From NCBI GenBank assembly GCA_002104985.1, contig MCGO01000024.1, forward strand, positions 494,771 through 558,770: a DNA stretch of 64,000 nt. The letters are read 5' to 3'. Under the pieces are notes generated by a model that made no database searches, had not been told where the DNA came from, and saw only the letters and a program-made list of their open reading frames with translations. Position 1 is the stretch's first letter. Each line of letters opens with the position of its first letter. A program made the position numbers and the translations under genes. Source of the stretch: Rhizoclosmatium globosum (taxonomy: Eukaryota; Chytridiomycota; Chytridiomycetes; Chytridiales; Chytriomycetaceae). Below are positions 1 through 10,343 of the stretch, piece after piece.

Positions 1-581
1 CGGACCCGCAAGTCAATCAAGTCTGCTTCTGTGTGTTCACGGCCGCCCATTTCGCAGAATACAACACCTTGTTCGGAGCCATGGCCGTCCTGCAGCGAGA
101 GAGAGAGAGAGGGTTTAGAGAGAAGTTTTCAAGTGTACTTTCCTAGTGCACTCACGACATGATAGACCTCCATCATAAACTGATCGTCTGAAAGAGTAGG
201 ATGCAGCACGTGGTCGAGCAGCACCGGAAGCACGCGCGCAAGGCCCTCCGCACCCGCCGTCACAATCGAGTACGAAGTGTGGTCGTCCGCCGTGTACGCA
301 TTCGATCCAGTCGACAACGACCGCGTCGCCAACGTGTCCAAAAAGCCTCGACGCGGGTGCTCCTTCGACCCGCAAAAAACGAGGTGTTCGAGTGTGTGCG
401 CAAGGCCGGCGTCGTTCGCCGCGCCCGTCGCTACGACAATCTGCGCGGAAACAAGTGGCCCGGGAAGCGTCGCAAACACAACTCGAAGTCCAGTCTGCGA
501 ATGCTTGTACACTGAGACGGGCCCGTGGAAGGGCGTTGTCACTTTGCTCTCCAACTCAAACATGGGAGAAAAAGAAATCAC
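1..581 (-). CDS. M16 (insulinase/pitrilysin) metallopeptidase, N-terminal part, cut by window edge
   Basis: This is the start of a zinc metallopeptidase of family M16, close to the fungal group of yeast YOL098C. Exon 1 is 581..156 and exon 2 runs from 89 off the left edge; the intron (155..90) starts GTGAGT and ends CTGCAG. The inverted zinc-binding motif HTLEH is at about residues 62-66. After the splice the frame continues through DGHGSEQGVVFCEM, which matches the family's conserved DG..G..GVV..EM block. About 171 residues are visible of a family that usually has about 1,000, so the C-terminal domains lie outside the window. A second Met at residue 7 (MFELES) is an equally plausible start. 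The family call is firm; the exact ortholog is not. Confidence 0.85.
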
Positions 582-898
582 TATTATTGGTTGGTTCAGG
601 GTGGTTCAGGGTGGTTGAGGGTGAAAGGAGGACTCAAGCGATGGCTCGAGATCGGAGGAGAAGGGTGAGCGAGGAAGGGAAGGACGTTTGTTGGTTTAGA
701 AGTGATGTGGGTGGAGGGGAGGGAGTAAGTTGCCGTCGCTAGCTACAAGGAAAAGGTTCTGTCTTGCAATATTCCGCTATTCGTTGACTATTCAAGATGG
801 TTGTCGGTGGCGAGAAGGAAGACTTCTTACTTATGATGGTTGTATTTAGTCGAAAGAGAAAAACAAAGAAAAGTAGAACAATGAAAGTATCAATCCAA
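582..898. other. Intergenic gap of 317 bases
   Basis: The gap lies between the start of the M16 peptidase gene and the 3' end of the recombinase gene. It has G- and purine-rich stretches near 600-725, including an imperfect GGTTCAGGGTGGTTCAGGGTG-type tandem around 593-620. I see no convincing coding region or RNA gene. It should hold the peptidase promoter. Confidence 0.5.
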
Positions 899-3535
899 CT
901 ACACGCGGCACGTCGAACCATCGCCACCTTTACATCTCTTCGCTTTAAACGACGATGTCGCGATGCTGCCGTGTTTGCGGACAAAAGCGTCGACGTCGTT
1001 CTGAAAGTGGAGACGGAGGCAGCCAACAATCGGACGGCACTGATTAACGAACGAGCGTGCCCCTTCGGTGAGTTCTGATGCATCGGCGGGTGCGTTGGCC
1101 ATGAGTTCGACAATCTTTCTAACCTTTGCCGCTCCATTCAGTTTCGCCACAACCTCCCGCCCGTTCATATCATTCTCACCGCCACGCTTCTTCTTTCCCG
1201 GCTGAATTACTGTTGGAATCGCGGCTTGCGTTGTAATCGATTGGAGTGGAGCCGGCATAATGACGCTGAAACGTCGAATTGATGGACCCCCTTGAACAGC
1301 CGCGCTCGACTCAGCAACAGTCAATGATGGAGCTGGAGTCAAAAGACGCTCTTGCTGGATTGAAGAAGAAGGAGGCTCCGGGATTGTTGTGGTGGTGGCA
1401 TGTTGTTGGGAAGGTGATGAAGTTTCTGACGTCAATTCTGCAACAAGGCACTGCGAAGCTAGATTCGGTAGAATTGTTTTAGTTGGTGTGGGGACGGATG
1501 TTGGAAGCAGTGGTTGTTGGTGTGGCTGTTGTTGGTTTGGTTGGTGTCCTTGCAACACAGCAACAATCTCTGCCGAAGTATTTAGTGACATGTTATATGA
1601 ATAAACGTCGGATTATTATGTACCTGCCGCGGTTTCACTGATCTGATCTTCTGTCTCGTCCTCATTTGCAGCAAATTCAATCACAACCTGATCATGTTCA
1701 CTGTTCTTAAACCGAGCCTCGGTAACAAGCTTCGAGATAATACTTTTGAAGGAGATTGCAAGCCCAGGCTCAAGACGGCCAAGAAGAGTGTTGAGTTCAT
1801 CAATGAGACTTGTTGTTCGAGAAGCAGACAAGATTGCATTCGAGATATAAATAGGGGTAAGGACAGGGTTATCAACAGCCACTCTGCAGTCTTGCGTGAT
1901 GAACTTAAATGCTACAGAGTAGATGGACTTGTCCGCAGGGATTCCCACATCATGACTTCTATTCACGCTGCGTGCAAGTTGAATATCCTCCACAAAGATT
2001 GATCTCCATTTGGGAGCAATCATTTCTGCATCTCCAGTGTTTCGAGCTTGTGCAATGGCCATTAGACTTTCAGCATCCCTCTTGTACTTCGCCCCCATTG
2101 CTGGACTGGCGTGCCGAGCACACTTGAACACTGTCGAGTCCTCACCACCACCCCAATACGCAAGCAAATAGCCGTTCTTTCGCATTGTATGAGTGCCAAA
2201 TGGCCCGTCTCTGTATGGAATACATTCTTTTGAAATATGCTTGATTTGTTGAAGGAGAGTGGTGTATGAGACAGCCTCCTTGCAATGCATAACAGCTCCT
2301 GGCTTTCCTCGCAGCTCCATTAATCGAGACAATTCTGTTGCACTCGGAAAGAGGTATCCACTTGTGATTCCAGACAGAAATATCCAACCCAAAAGATGCC
2401 GAACAGGACACAGCATTGGGCAATCGTCAAGTCGCCACATAATTAAGTTAACTGGAACTTTATCAGACTTTCCAAAGACGGTGAATCCTAGGCCCTCAAT
2501 TTCACCACTGGCTGAGAAAACGGTGATGTCCCAATTAATACAATTAAACTCAAACTTTCCTCCTCCCAAGTCAATCTTGTCTGTCTTAAATGTTGAAACC
2601 TCGTCCTCTCGGCTAAACATGAATGATCCAACAAGAACTTGTGTATATTGCAAAAAACCAGGAAGTCCTTTCGACATCAGATTTTGACGGATAGTCAGAA
2701 ATTCTTGTGGAGTCCACGGCGAGTCTCCAAGTGCTTTGTAACCAGCAGCATCAATTGTGCTCTGGCGGAGGGTGTTTTGCACAATCGCACTCATGCAAGG
2801 GTTTCCACGGCGCCATAATCGAGGAAAGCCCCGTCCACGGCAACCATTACAGCCATAAAAGTTCCCTTGCTTATCAAGCAAAATACAATCGTCGCAAGGT
2901 TCGCAATATGGCTCATTTTCTTCGACTCCTCGCGCCTTGTGAATTGATGCCAAACTCGAAAGCAGCTGGTTACAGTTTTTCGGATCATTCCACCCGCCTT
3001 GACAAGGGATTGGTTGATTGTTCACATCAGTTACTGGTTGATCATCAGAATCCGTCAACGGAGTGCCTTCTGCCTTGCGTTTGAATTTCATGGCAAGCGA
3101 TATTGTTTCAGCACTCATTGAAGGTGGTCGTTGCGGTGGCCGCTCTAACAGCATGAGCATACTGTCATAATCGCCAATAAGGGAGCAGAAGTAGTTCATT
3201 ACTATTGTTGTAAGATTTGAATACATAAAAAGAGGTGTTTAAGAGAACTCACAATTAATGTGCTTCTGATACGCTGCAATTGAATTCTCAGAGAGAGGCT
3301 TGTTTCCGTGAGGAGCTACTGGATTTGCAGCTTGAGTGAGGTTGAGCCGTTTCAAAGCTTCCTGGATTCCGACCTTCGCTTTTGACTGCAGGTCTTCGGG
3401 AATCTTGAATCGGTCTTGTGTCTTTTTCTGATTTATACGCTGCGTTCGTGCTTCCGGCGTTGGTAGGTCTTCATTCACCTCTATGTCCATTTTGCGTCGT
3501 TTGTTTGGCGGGCGCACTGCAACGATTGTTAACAA
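899..3535 (-). CDS. Crypton-type tyrosine recombinase with Cys cluster and Gln-rich tail
   Basis: This looks like a tyrosine (phage-integrase fold) recombinase of the Crypton type. Exons 3535..3253, 3201..1624 and 1569..899 join in phase to about 843 residues. Exon 1 ends in a core-binding-like segment (LSENSIAAYQKHI). Exon 2 shows the whole catalytic set in order: Arg in FSREDEVSTFKTDKIDL, a Lys in GKSDK, HxxR as HTMR, a His in ARHASP, and a Tyr (GAKY) eight residues later. A Cys cluster of CxxC type (CEPCDDC, then CNGC) lies before the catalytic domain. Exon 3 adds a Gln/Pro-rich tail and a basic stretch. The third exon depends on a 54-base intron (1623..1570) with GTACAT and GGCAG ends. 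The alternative start at about 3490 (MDIEV) is possible. Whether this is an active element or a domesticated gene cannot be told here; no flanking repeats were recognised. Confidence 0.7.
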
Positions 3536-3669
3536 AAGAGATCGAGGGGAAATTAGGGTTGTGGTTCATGGTTCATGAACCAAATTTATCGATTTTTACT
3601 TCGTGGTTCATCCCAGAATAAATATTATTACCACTTCTTTATTCAGCATGATTGCAGTTATGAATCCTC

Positions 3670-4704
3670 TTACAATTCCTTCTTGCCAGCAGAAGCAGCG
3701 GCGGCGGCAGCTTCTCTCTCCTTCTTCTTCAAGGCTCTCTTTCTGATGTCAATGTGCATCTTGTTCGACTCCTTGATAGCAAAAGACTCGCTCATAAAGG
3801 TCTCAATGAACCAAGACAGGATGGCGTGGGATGGGTAAGGAGCGCTATCAATGGATTTACCGACGTTTTTAAGAACAGCCTTGACAAAGTTCTTGGCAGT
3901 AGGTGTAGTCCACGTTGGCTTGCGGATCTTGGACATTGCAGAAACGACAAAGAAAGCACGGATGTGTTCAACGTGGACTCCCTTTGGCTTGAGTTCCATT
4001 GCAAGGGCATCAGACCAGAATCGAAGGAAAGACTTTGAGGCAGAGTAGACAGACAGCAATCCAGAGGGAACAATACCAGCGAGAGAACCAATGTTGAGGA
4101 TGAGTCCCTTCTTGTTGGCGACAAGCAATGGAGCAACAATACGAGTAACCCTCATCTGGGCATTGATGTTCACATTCACAATATCCTCAATTGTCTTTCC
4201 GTTCTCGTCCAAGAACTCAACTGGGAATTCGTGGTTTGTGCCAACGTTGTTGACGAGCATTCGAACATTGTCGAGCTGACCAACCACCTTGGCAAACGCA
4301 TCGTACTCAGCGTCGCCGGCATTGGCAAAGTCAATCACGTGTGTTCTAACATTTGCCGCGCCGTTCTTTTCGGTGATTTCCTTTTCAACGGTGCTGAGTT
4401 TCGAGGCATTTCGCGCAACCAAGAGGACGTTCACACCCGATCCAGCAAGTTGGAGAGAAAACTCTTTGCCGAGTCCGTCTGAAGCACCAGTCACAATGGC
4501 CCAGGACCCGCGAGTAACTCCAAAGGCCTTGAGTGGTTTGCCTGCACAAGAGTTAGTAATGCTTTCCTCCTCTCCACCAACACTGTTTCTGTCCTCACCT
4601 GGAATCACGTACGCATTCACAACTGTGTATGCAAACTTAAGGGCCTGAGTACCGAGGTAGAGCGCTCCGACTGCTCCAAGGGCATAGATCACCGTGTTCT
4701 CCAT
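3670..4704 (-). CDS. IFA38: Very-long-chain 3-oxoacyl-CoA reductase
   Basis: This single-exon gene encodes 344 residues of the short-chain dehydrogenase family, matching the fungal microsomal beta-ketoreductase (Ifa38/KAR). That enzyme reduces 3-ketoacyl-CoA with NADPH in the ER fatty-acid elongation cycle. The N-terminal hydrophobic segment (about residues 5-30) fits an ER anchor. The cofactor motif TGASDGLG is at 72-79, NNVG at about 152-155, the catalytic Ser near 207 (NIGSLAG) and YSASK at 220-224. The Lys/Ala-rich C-terminus ends KKEL, compatible with an ER-retention dilysine signal. Length is normal for the family. It is followed 72 bases downstream by the next minus-strand gene's preceding reading frame boundary at 4777. 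Confidence 0.9.
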   Translation of the reverse strand: MENTVIYALGAVGALYLGTQALKFAYTVVNAYVIPGEDRNSVGGEEESITNSCAGKPLKAFGVTRGSWAIVTGASDGLGKEFSLQLAGSGVNVLLVARNASKLSTVEKEITEKNGAANVRTHVIDFANAGDAEYDAFAKVVGQLDNVRMLVNNVGTNHEFPVEFLDENGKTIEDIVNVNINAQMRVTRIVAPLLVANKKGLILNIGSLAGIVPSGLLSVYSASKSFLRFWSDALAMELKPKGVHVEHIRAFFVVSAMSKIRKPTWTTPTAKNFVKAVLKNVGKSIDSAPYPSHAILSWFIETFMSESFAIKESNKMHIDIRKRALKKKEREAAAAAASAGKKEL

Positions 4705-4776
4705 TGATCAAGTTTTTCCTGATGTTTTTCCCCTTTCAAAAACTCGTGGCTGTGCCAAGCTGCACCTTTGTAACAT

Positions 4777-6693
4777 TTATTTCACGAACTTATCTGTTAT
4801 CCAAGTACTTTTCATCGAGCTCAGTCTCCCCAAGCCAGACATCTCTTCGCATGTGCCTACACTAAAATGCCCATCGATAGGGTGAGTAACTAACTCTCTC
4901 ATTCCCAAAACACGTTCCAGCGATCCCAGGCAATTACTCCATCTAGTCAAGTATGATTTTCCGTCCGCAGTCACATATGCACCCCACGAAGCACAAACTA
5001 TGAAATACTGAAGCCTTCTCCAAAGCCATTCTTCTTCATAATCATCCATGACCTGAGCTGCTCCGAATGTTTTCAATATATGCCCAACCAGCGTTGAAGT
5101 TTTCTCCTGTTGGATACTCAGGTCAAAAGAACCAACGCTATCCAATCGGAATATAAATTGTTCATCGCTTGTTGGAGAATGAAATGCAATCGTGACAGTT
5201 ATTTCGTCCTCGTGACCATCCATGACTTTCACGGTTTGCATGTGGTCAAACATGGATTTTGCAAGTTCAGGACAGAAAACGTTGTATCGGTTTCCTTGAT
5301 TCTCAGTTTGAATGTCTTCGTCCATGGTGTCGTTATTATCGTCGTCTAATTCAGAGGCTCCAATTGAATTAATTCGAAATTTCATGTATGCTTCGTCAAC
5401 AACACCGTCGTTGACACGATTCTGGCTATCCCACGGCACCGCCTCGAATACTTCAGGATCAAACTTGACAAGTTCCTCTTCAATAATGTCACCATCCTCC
5501 CCTTCTTCATACTCGTAATCAACAGATGTTTCGGACATTTCGTCGTAAGCCTCGTCGCCAAAGCTTGGATGTGCATCCTCAAACAAGGCCATACAAACTG
5601 GAACTCGCGCCTCCCTCTTCCAGATCAATTGAATACGAGTCATAAATTCTTCATCGAGTAGAGCCATCTTGGCAAGAGAATCTTCGTACATCATATTGAT
5701 GGATGGAAAGAAAAGGGGGAACCAAAGTGAATGGTTTGGGTCCAACTTCTGGGCTTCACCATTCCAGAGCGGATTACTCAAAGCAATATCAGTTTCGCTC
5801 CGTATTTCAACGGAGAATATGTCGTTGAGGACCGTGGCAACGGAACGCTGATGCTCTGGAGCAACTTGCGCCATGAGCTTTTCAAACGCGACTGCAAATT
5901 CAGGAGTAACGCCCGTATCATACATGTATGCAGTGAAACGAAACGGTTGTTCGGCCGATTCCGTGTTGTTCCGAGAAGTGAATAGGCCATGTTGTTGTTG
6001 TTGTAACTGCAGTTGTTGATGTTGTGCATCTCGCGTCTGTTGAAACAATGCTTGAAGCGCCACTTGACATGGATCCGGCACAATATGTGACTTAAATATC
6101 GGTTCATTGGTAGGAACTCCAGCAGAAACCAACGAGGGAATCCAGCACGTAATCATCACTCTCTGAACAGGCTTCCAATCGATGGTCGTATCCACCACTC
6201 GACATTCAAAGTACAATACACTTCCAGCATATGGAGCCGTTGAATGAAGAGGCACTTTGATTTGAACTGAACAGAGCCGCTCCTTATCGTCATAGTTGGG
6301 TTCCTCGCCAGGCTCGTATTTGAACGACGGATAAGTACCATGGGCCAAGTATTGACAATGTTTCAAGAACGGGGCCTTCGTTGTTGAATGCAACTTGTGT
6401 GTTTCACGAGCAGCCAAAGAAGTTGTTTCTAAATGCCCGTATAAGGCATGAAGGAGTGCCCATTTACTCGGTAACCAAATATCATTCTGGTCACTTATTT
6501 CCATGAGTGCGTTTCGATCTTGTTCAATAGTGAGCATCAACCGAGATCCAAATCGAAATGGCAGATGGGAGCTTTCCATGCACATTGATTGGAATGACTT
6601 GCTTGTGCGTGATAGACGAGAGATAGACGGCAGTGAGAGGTGGGCAATAATAAGTGTCCACGTAAGGCGGACTTCATGGTGGACTTGATCCAT
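4777..6693 (-). CDS. F-box-like protein of unknown family, paralog A
   Basis: I do not recognise a named family. The single-exon product has about 638 residues. Its first 40 residues (LSLPSISRLSRTSKSFQSMC) look like an F-box: a short helical region of the L..L...S..C type. Next come a conserved LLHALYGHLET block, a Gln run near residue 230 and an acidic stretch (about 400-430). It is clearly homologous to the gene at 57187..58949: shared blocks include LLHALYGH(L/V)ET, TCWIP, AG(V/I)PTN and acidic DE(M/V)SE(T/M)SVD. The Met at 6693 is chosen because it aligns with the paralog's start. An in-frame Met at 6726 would overlap the upstream monooxygenase stop as ATGA. F-box proteins recruit substrates to SCF ubiquitin ligases; that role is inference from the N-terminus only. 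Confidence 0.75.
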   Translation of the reverse strand: MDQVHHEVRLTWTLIIAHLSLPSISRLSRTSKSFQSMCMESSHLPFRFGSRLMLTIEQDRNALMEISDQNDIWLPSKWALLHALYGHLETTSLAARETHKLHSTTKAPFLKHCQYLAHGTYPSFKYEPGEEPNYDDKERLCSVQIKVPLHSTAPYAGSVLYFECRVVDTTIDWKPVQRVMITCWIPSLVSAGVPTNEPIFKSHIVPDPCQVALQALFQQTRDAQHQQLQLQQQQHGLFTSRNNTESAEQPFRFTAYMYDTGVTPEFAVAFEKLMAQVAPEHQRSVATVLNDIFSVEIRSETDIALSNPLWNGEAQKLDPNHSLWFPLFFPSINMMYEDSLAKMALLDEEFMTRIQLIWKREARVPVCMALFEDAHPSFGDEAYDEMSETSVDYEYEEGEDGDIIEEELVKFDPEVFEAVPWDSQNRVNDGVVDEAYMKFRINSIGASELDDDNNDTMDEDIQTENQGNRYNVFCPELAKSMFDHMQTVKVMDGHEDEITVTIAFHSPTSDEQFIFRLDSVGSFDLSIQQEKTSTLVGHILKTFGAAQVMDDYEEEWLWRRLQYFIVCASWGAYVTADGKSYLTRWSNCLGSLERVLGMRELVTHPIDGHFSVGTCEEMSGLGRLSSMKSTWITDKFVK

Positions 6694-6722
6694 TTCAAGA
6701 ACAGAATGAAAAACAAAATCAT

Positions 6723-8448
6723 TCATTGGACAAAATCTGCCGTATCAATAGCTTCTCGAAACTTTCTACTCAAAGCAATCGATGAATATGGCCACAGGGT
6801 GAAATTCTCCCCATCCTTCCCCCAATAATAAGTTCCCTTATCCACACTCCAAACAGTCCTGCCTCCTTCAAATCCTTTCTGAACCATTGCATTCCATGTA
6901 TCACATGCTTCTCGCGTAACCTCAATTCGATCCCTTCCCGCTTTTCGACTCTCCTCCACAACACGTAATAACCAATCGGTCTGCCACTCCATCGGCAACA
7001 GGACACTCATATGTCCAAATCCAAGATTAGGGCCAAGAATGGTAAACAAATTCGGGAACGATGGGACCATAGTTCCCTTGTACGCTTTCGGCGACTGTAT
7101 CAACACTTTCCCCAACTCCGGAGCAACAGACATATTCCCTCTTCGTCCGACAACCTTAAACTTCTGAAACACATCCACAAGCTCAAACCCTGTTGCAAGA
7201 ACAATAACATCCACAGGTACTTTCAACCCTCCCTCAGTAACAACCCCCGTCTCCGTGACTCCAACAACAGAATCCCCATGAATCACCGTCACATTCTGTT
7301 TCCCAATCGTCTCCAGATACGTGTTTGACACGCAAACCCGACGCGCGCCGGGAGCATACGTCGGCGTTGCGAGCTTCTGCTTCAAGGGGTCTTTTGGAAT
7401 CGCCTGGTGGATCACTTTTATCAGTTGAGATCTGAAGCTGGCGTGGATGAGGCGAGAGAATGGGTTGGAAGTGAGGAATTGGGTGTATCCGAATTCGAGG
7501 CCAAGGTAGATGTAAAGGCGCCAGAGTTTCAAAGCGTAGGGATGTACTTGAATATCCTTTGTGTATGTGGATTCTTTAGTTTGTATTTTATTGGGGAAGT
7601 TCAAAACATACCATTTCGCGATGCTTGAGTACTTGTACTCCTTCTTTTTATTCACCCATGTCGCATGTCTTTGGAATATCACCAAGGATGCAGCTGTTTT
7701 GTGCAGTTCTGGGATCACTTGGACCGCACTGGCTCCTGTCCCAATCACGGCGATTCGTTTCCCAACTGTTGAAAACGTAGCTGGCCATCGCGCAGTATGA
7801 ACAATTTGCCCTTTGAACACAGACTGTTCTTTATGCCAGGAAGGATACTTTGGAACATGGAGAGGGCCGGTTGCAGAAATCACGTAATCGTAATATTCTT
7901 CGACGATATCCTCTGAGGCTAATACATGATATGACTCAAGCTTCCACTGATTTGTATTGTCTTGCCAGGTCAATCCAGATACATGGGTTTGCAATCTACA
8001 ATCATAACAGTTAATGAGCAAAGTCAAGTGATAAGATTCGCAATCAAACCTGGCAACACGATATACTCCAAATCTGACAGCAACGTTTTCCAGGTACTTT
8101 CGAATCGCATCTGAAGAAGGATAATGATCGTCCCAATCTAAACCAATCATTCCGTTTAGTTTAGTGCTGATTAACCACAACCAATCTTACCACTCTTTAG
8201 TGCAACACTGAGTGAATATAAATGACTGGGTATGTCGCATCCTGCTCCAGGGTATCTGTTCCAATGCCATGCACCCCCTAGTTGGTCTCCCTGCTCAAAC
8301 AACACCACCTTTGCGTTTGGGAACCTAATCTGGATTTGAATGCATGCATTGATTCCACCGAATCTGAATTTGAATAGCGTAAGTTGAGATAATGAGGAGT
8401 TGTATTGAAGGGATTTTACCCGCCACCAATGACTGCAAATGAAGGCAT
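6723..8448 (-). CDS. FAD-dependent monooxygenase (Baeyer-Villiger/FMO class B), one frame break
   Basis: Class B flavoprotein monooxygenases use FAD, NADPH and O2 to oxygenate ketones or heteroatoms. Exons are 8448..8420, 8363..8191, 8137..8050, 7995..7612 and 7556..6723, all in consistent phase. Splicing exon 1 to exon 2 creates the first Rossmann motif GGGFGG right after MPSFAVI. The class fingerprint FxGxxxHTxxW is present as FKGQIVHTARW, followed by the second Rossmann motif GTGASA. The 55-base intron 7611..7557 has good ends, but reading continues correctly only if one base is missing near 7540 (a CCC run, giving KWIFKYIP then YALKLWRLY). Without that splice an uninterrupted but less family-like reading exists. 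The substrate is unknown. The stop codon is 29 bases before the start of F-box-like paralog A. Confidence 0.82.
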
Positions 8449-8651
8449 TTTTACGTTGTTCAATCAATTTCGTGCGAAAGGATAAAACTAACCTTTTTTC
8501 AAACTCGATACAGCCAGAAGATATTTGATAGATAATCAGTGACAGCGTTTATTTGTTAACTTTGAATATACCAGCAAAAAAAAGAAAGAACAGAATTAGA
8601 GCCGAGTGATGCCCTTCATGTAGTTATGCAACAACGTTCCCTTTGTTTCTT

Positions 8652-10193
8652 TTACTTGTTCAAAGACTTCTTGACAGCGTTCACAATGTTGTTGACACTA
8701 GGCAGAGAAAGCTCCTCCAAGTTCTTGGCATATGGCATTGGGATATCGGCACCAGTGACACGAATCACTGGGGAGTCCAAGTGGTCGAATGCCTCAGACT
8801 CCATGATCTGAGCAGCAATTTCAGAACCAACACCGAATTGTGGCCATCCTCCCTCAACGGTAACGAGGTGGTTGGTCTTCTTGATAGACTCGATGATGGT
8901 GGCAACATCCAATGGACGGATGGAACGGAGGTTGATGACTTCAGCCTTGATTCCCTCCTTGGCAAGCTCAGCAGCGGCCTCAAGAGCGAAACCGACTGGG
9001 CGGGAGTGAGCGACAATAGTAACATCAGAACCTGACCAAAATACGTTATAAATCAACTGCCAACTCGATCAAAGCGTAGAATAACTCTCACCCTCAAGCT
9101 CAATCTTGGCCTTTCCAATCTCAACAACAAAGTCCTTGCTCAAGACTTCGTCAGAAACCTCGAAGCTGATTCCGTACATCAACTCGTTCTCCAAAACAAC
9201 AACTGGGTTTGGATCACGAATAGCAGCCTTCATCAAACCCTTGGCATCTTCAGCACTGTATGGAGAAACAACCTTGAGACCTGGAACTGAACCGTACCAG
9301 GCGGCAAAGCACTGAGAGTGTTGGGCGGCGACTCCCGCAGCAGCACCGTTTGGTCCACGGAAAACGATTGGGCATTCAATAGTTCCTCCAGACATGTATC
9401 GGGTCTTGGCAGCAGAGTTGACGACTTGGTCGATAGCCTGATTTTGAGACGTAAGCCTTTATATCATCACGATACGGTAGGAGGGATAAAAAACACACAA
9501 ACCTGCATAGAGAAGTTGAAGGTCATGAACTCACAGATTGGCTTCAATCCAGCCAAAGCAGCACCGACAGCGATACCAGCGAAACCCATTTCAGTGATTG
9601 GAGTGTCAATGACACGCTTGTCACCGTACTTTTCAAGGAGACCCTTGGAGACCTAGATGCATCGTGTATTTTAGCTTTTCTGTATTCCAGGCGTTGCCGA
9701 GACGAGTCCTTCACGGAAAAAGGGGGAGGCAGGCACGCTTCTTCGATATCCTTTCTCTTATCCCATTACGAACGATCCAATCCAATAGAAAAACCAGGTC
9801 CATTTGAGTGACCATTTGATGATTGAATTGATGCGTATGTAGGCGTGTATCGACGGGTGCCTGCGAGGGAAGTGTTTGTGATTGTAGAGCAAGTACCTTG
9901 TAGGCACCGTTGTACTGGGCAACCTCTTCACCCAAAAGGAAGACGGTCTCGTCGCGCGCCATTTCCTCGTCCATTGCCTGGTTCAAGGCTTCTCGGACAG
10001 TCAATTGCTGATTGGATTGGATTGGATTGGAAGAACAGGTTTAGTAAAAAGCGAAAAGGACGGGGCGGCGGCGCCTGGGACAGCCACGTACTCCGGCGGC
10101 AATTGGCGTCGACGAGAGCGATCTCAGCTGCATCGATCGGATGGTGGTGGTGGTGGCAGTGGCGGCCCGCGAAAGGAGGGTGCGTGAGAACAT
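8652..10193 (-). CDS. PDB1: Pyruvate dehydrogenase E1 component subunit beta, mitochondrial
   Basis: The E1 beta subunit, with E1 alpha, makes the thiamine-diphosphate enzyme that decarboxylates pyruvate in the mitochondrial matrix. Exons 10193..10092, 10007..9897, 9652..9503, 9437..9092 and 9031..8652 sum to 363 codons exactly. Residues 1 to about 33 form a mitochondrial presequence rich in Arg, Ser and Thr with no acidic residues. The conserved start of the mature domain ([14 protein letters not shown]) follows at once, then [29 protein letters not shown] and [17 protein letters not shown]. The C-terminal transketolase domain includes [20 protein letters not shown] and [10 protein letters not shown]. 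Length (362) is normal. Intron 2 (9896..9653) is longer than most here. Confidence 0.95.
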
Positions 10194-10343
10194 CGTTGAT
10201 TCGTTGAGGGTCAAAAACTAGGACATCCGGAAAAATCGAAGGTTGGCTTCCCTTCCCGATAAGAAAGAAGTCGAAAAGCCACGCTTCCTTTCTTCCCTTC
10301 TTCTCTTCTCTTCTCTTCTTCTATTCACAACATTTAAATGATT

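Noticed and set aside
95..116. GA-rich run as a regulatory repeat
   Set aside because: On the coding strand it is the pyrimidine tract just before the acceptor site of the M16 peptidase intron.
1591..1616. Recombinase ending at the stop codon at 1616, with a separate Gln-rich gene starting at 1591
   Set aside because: A 54-base intron with good ends (1623..1570) joins them in phase, and 25 bases is too little for a gene boundary with promoter.
6691..6726. ATGA overlap between the monooxygenase stop and a start codon of F-box-like paralog A, as in a bacterial operon
   Set aside because: The next Met, 33 bases on, aligns with the start of paralog B, so the overlap is probably not used.
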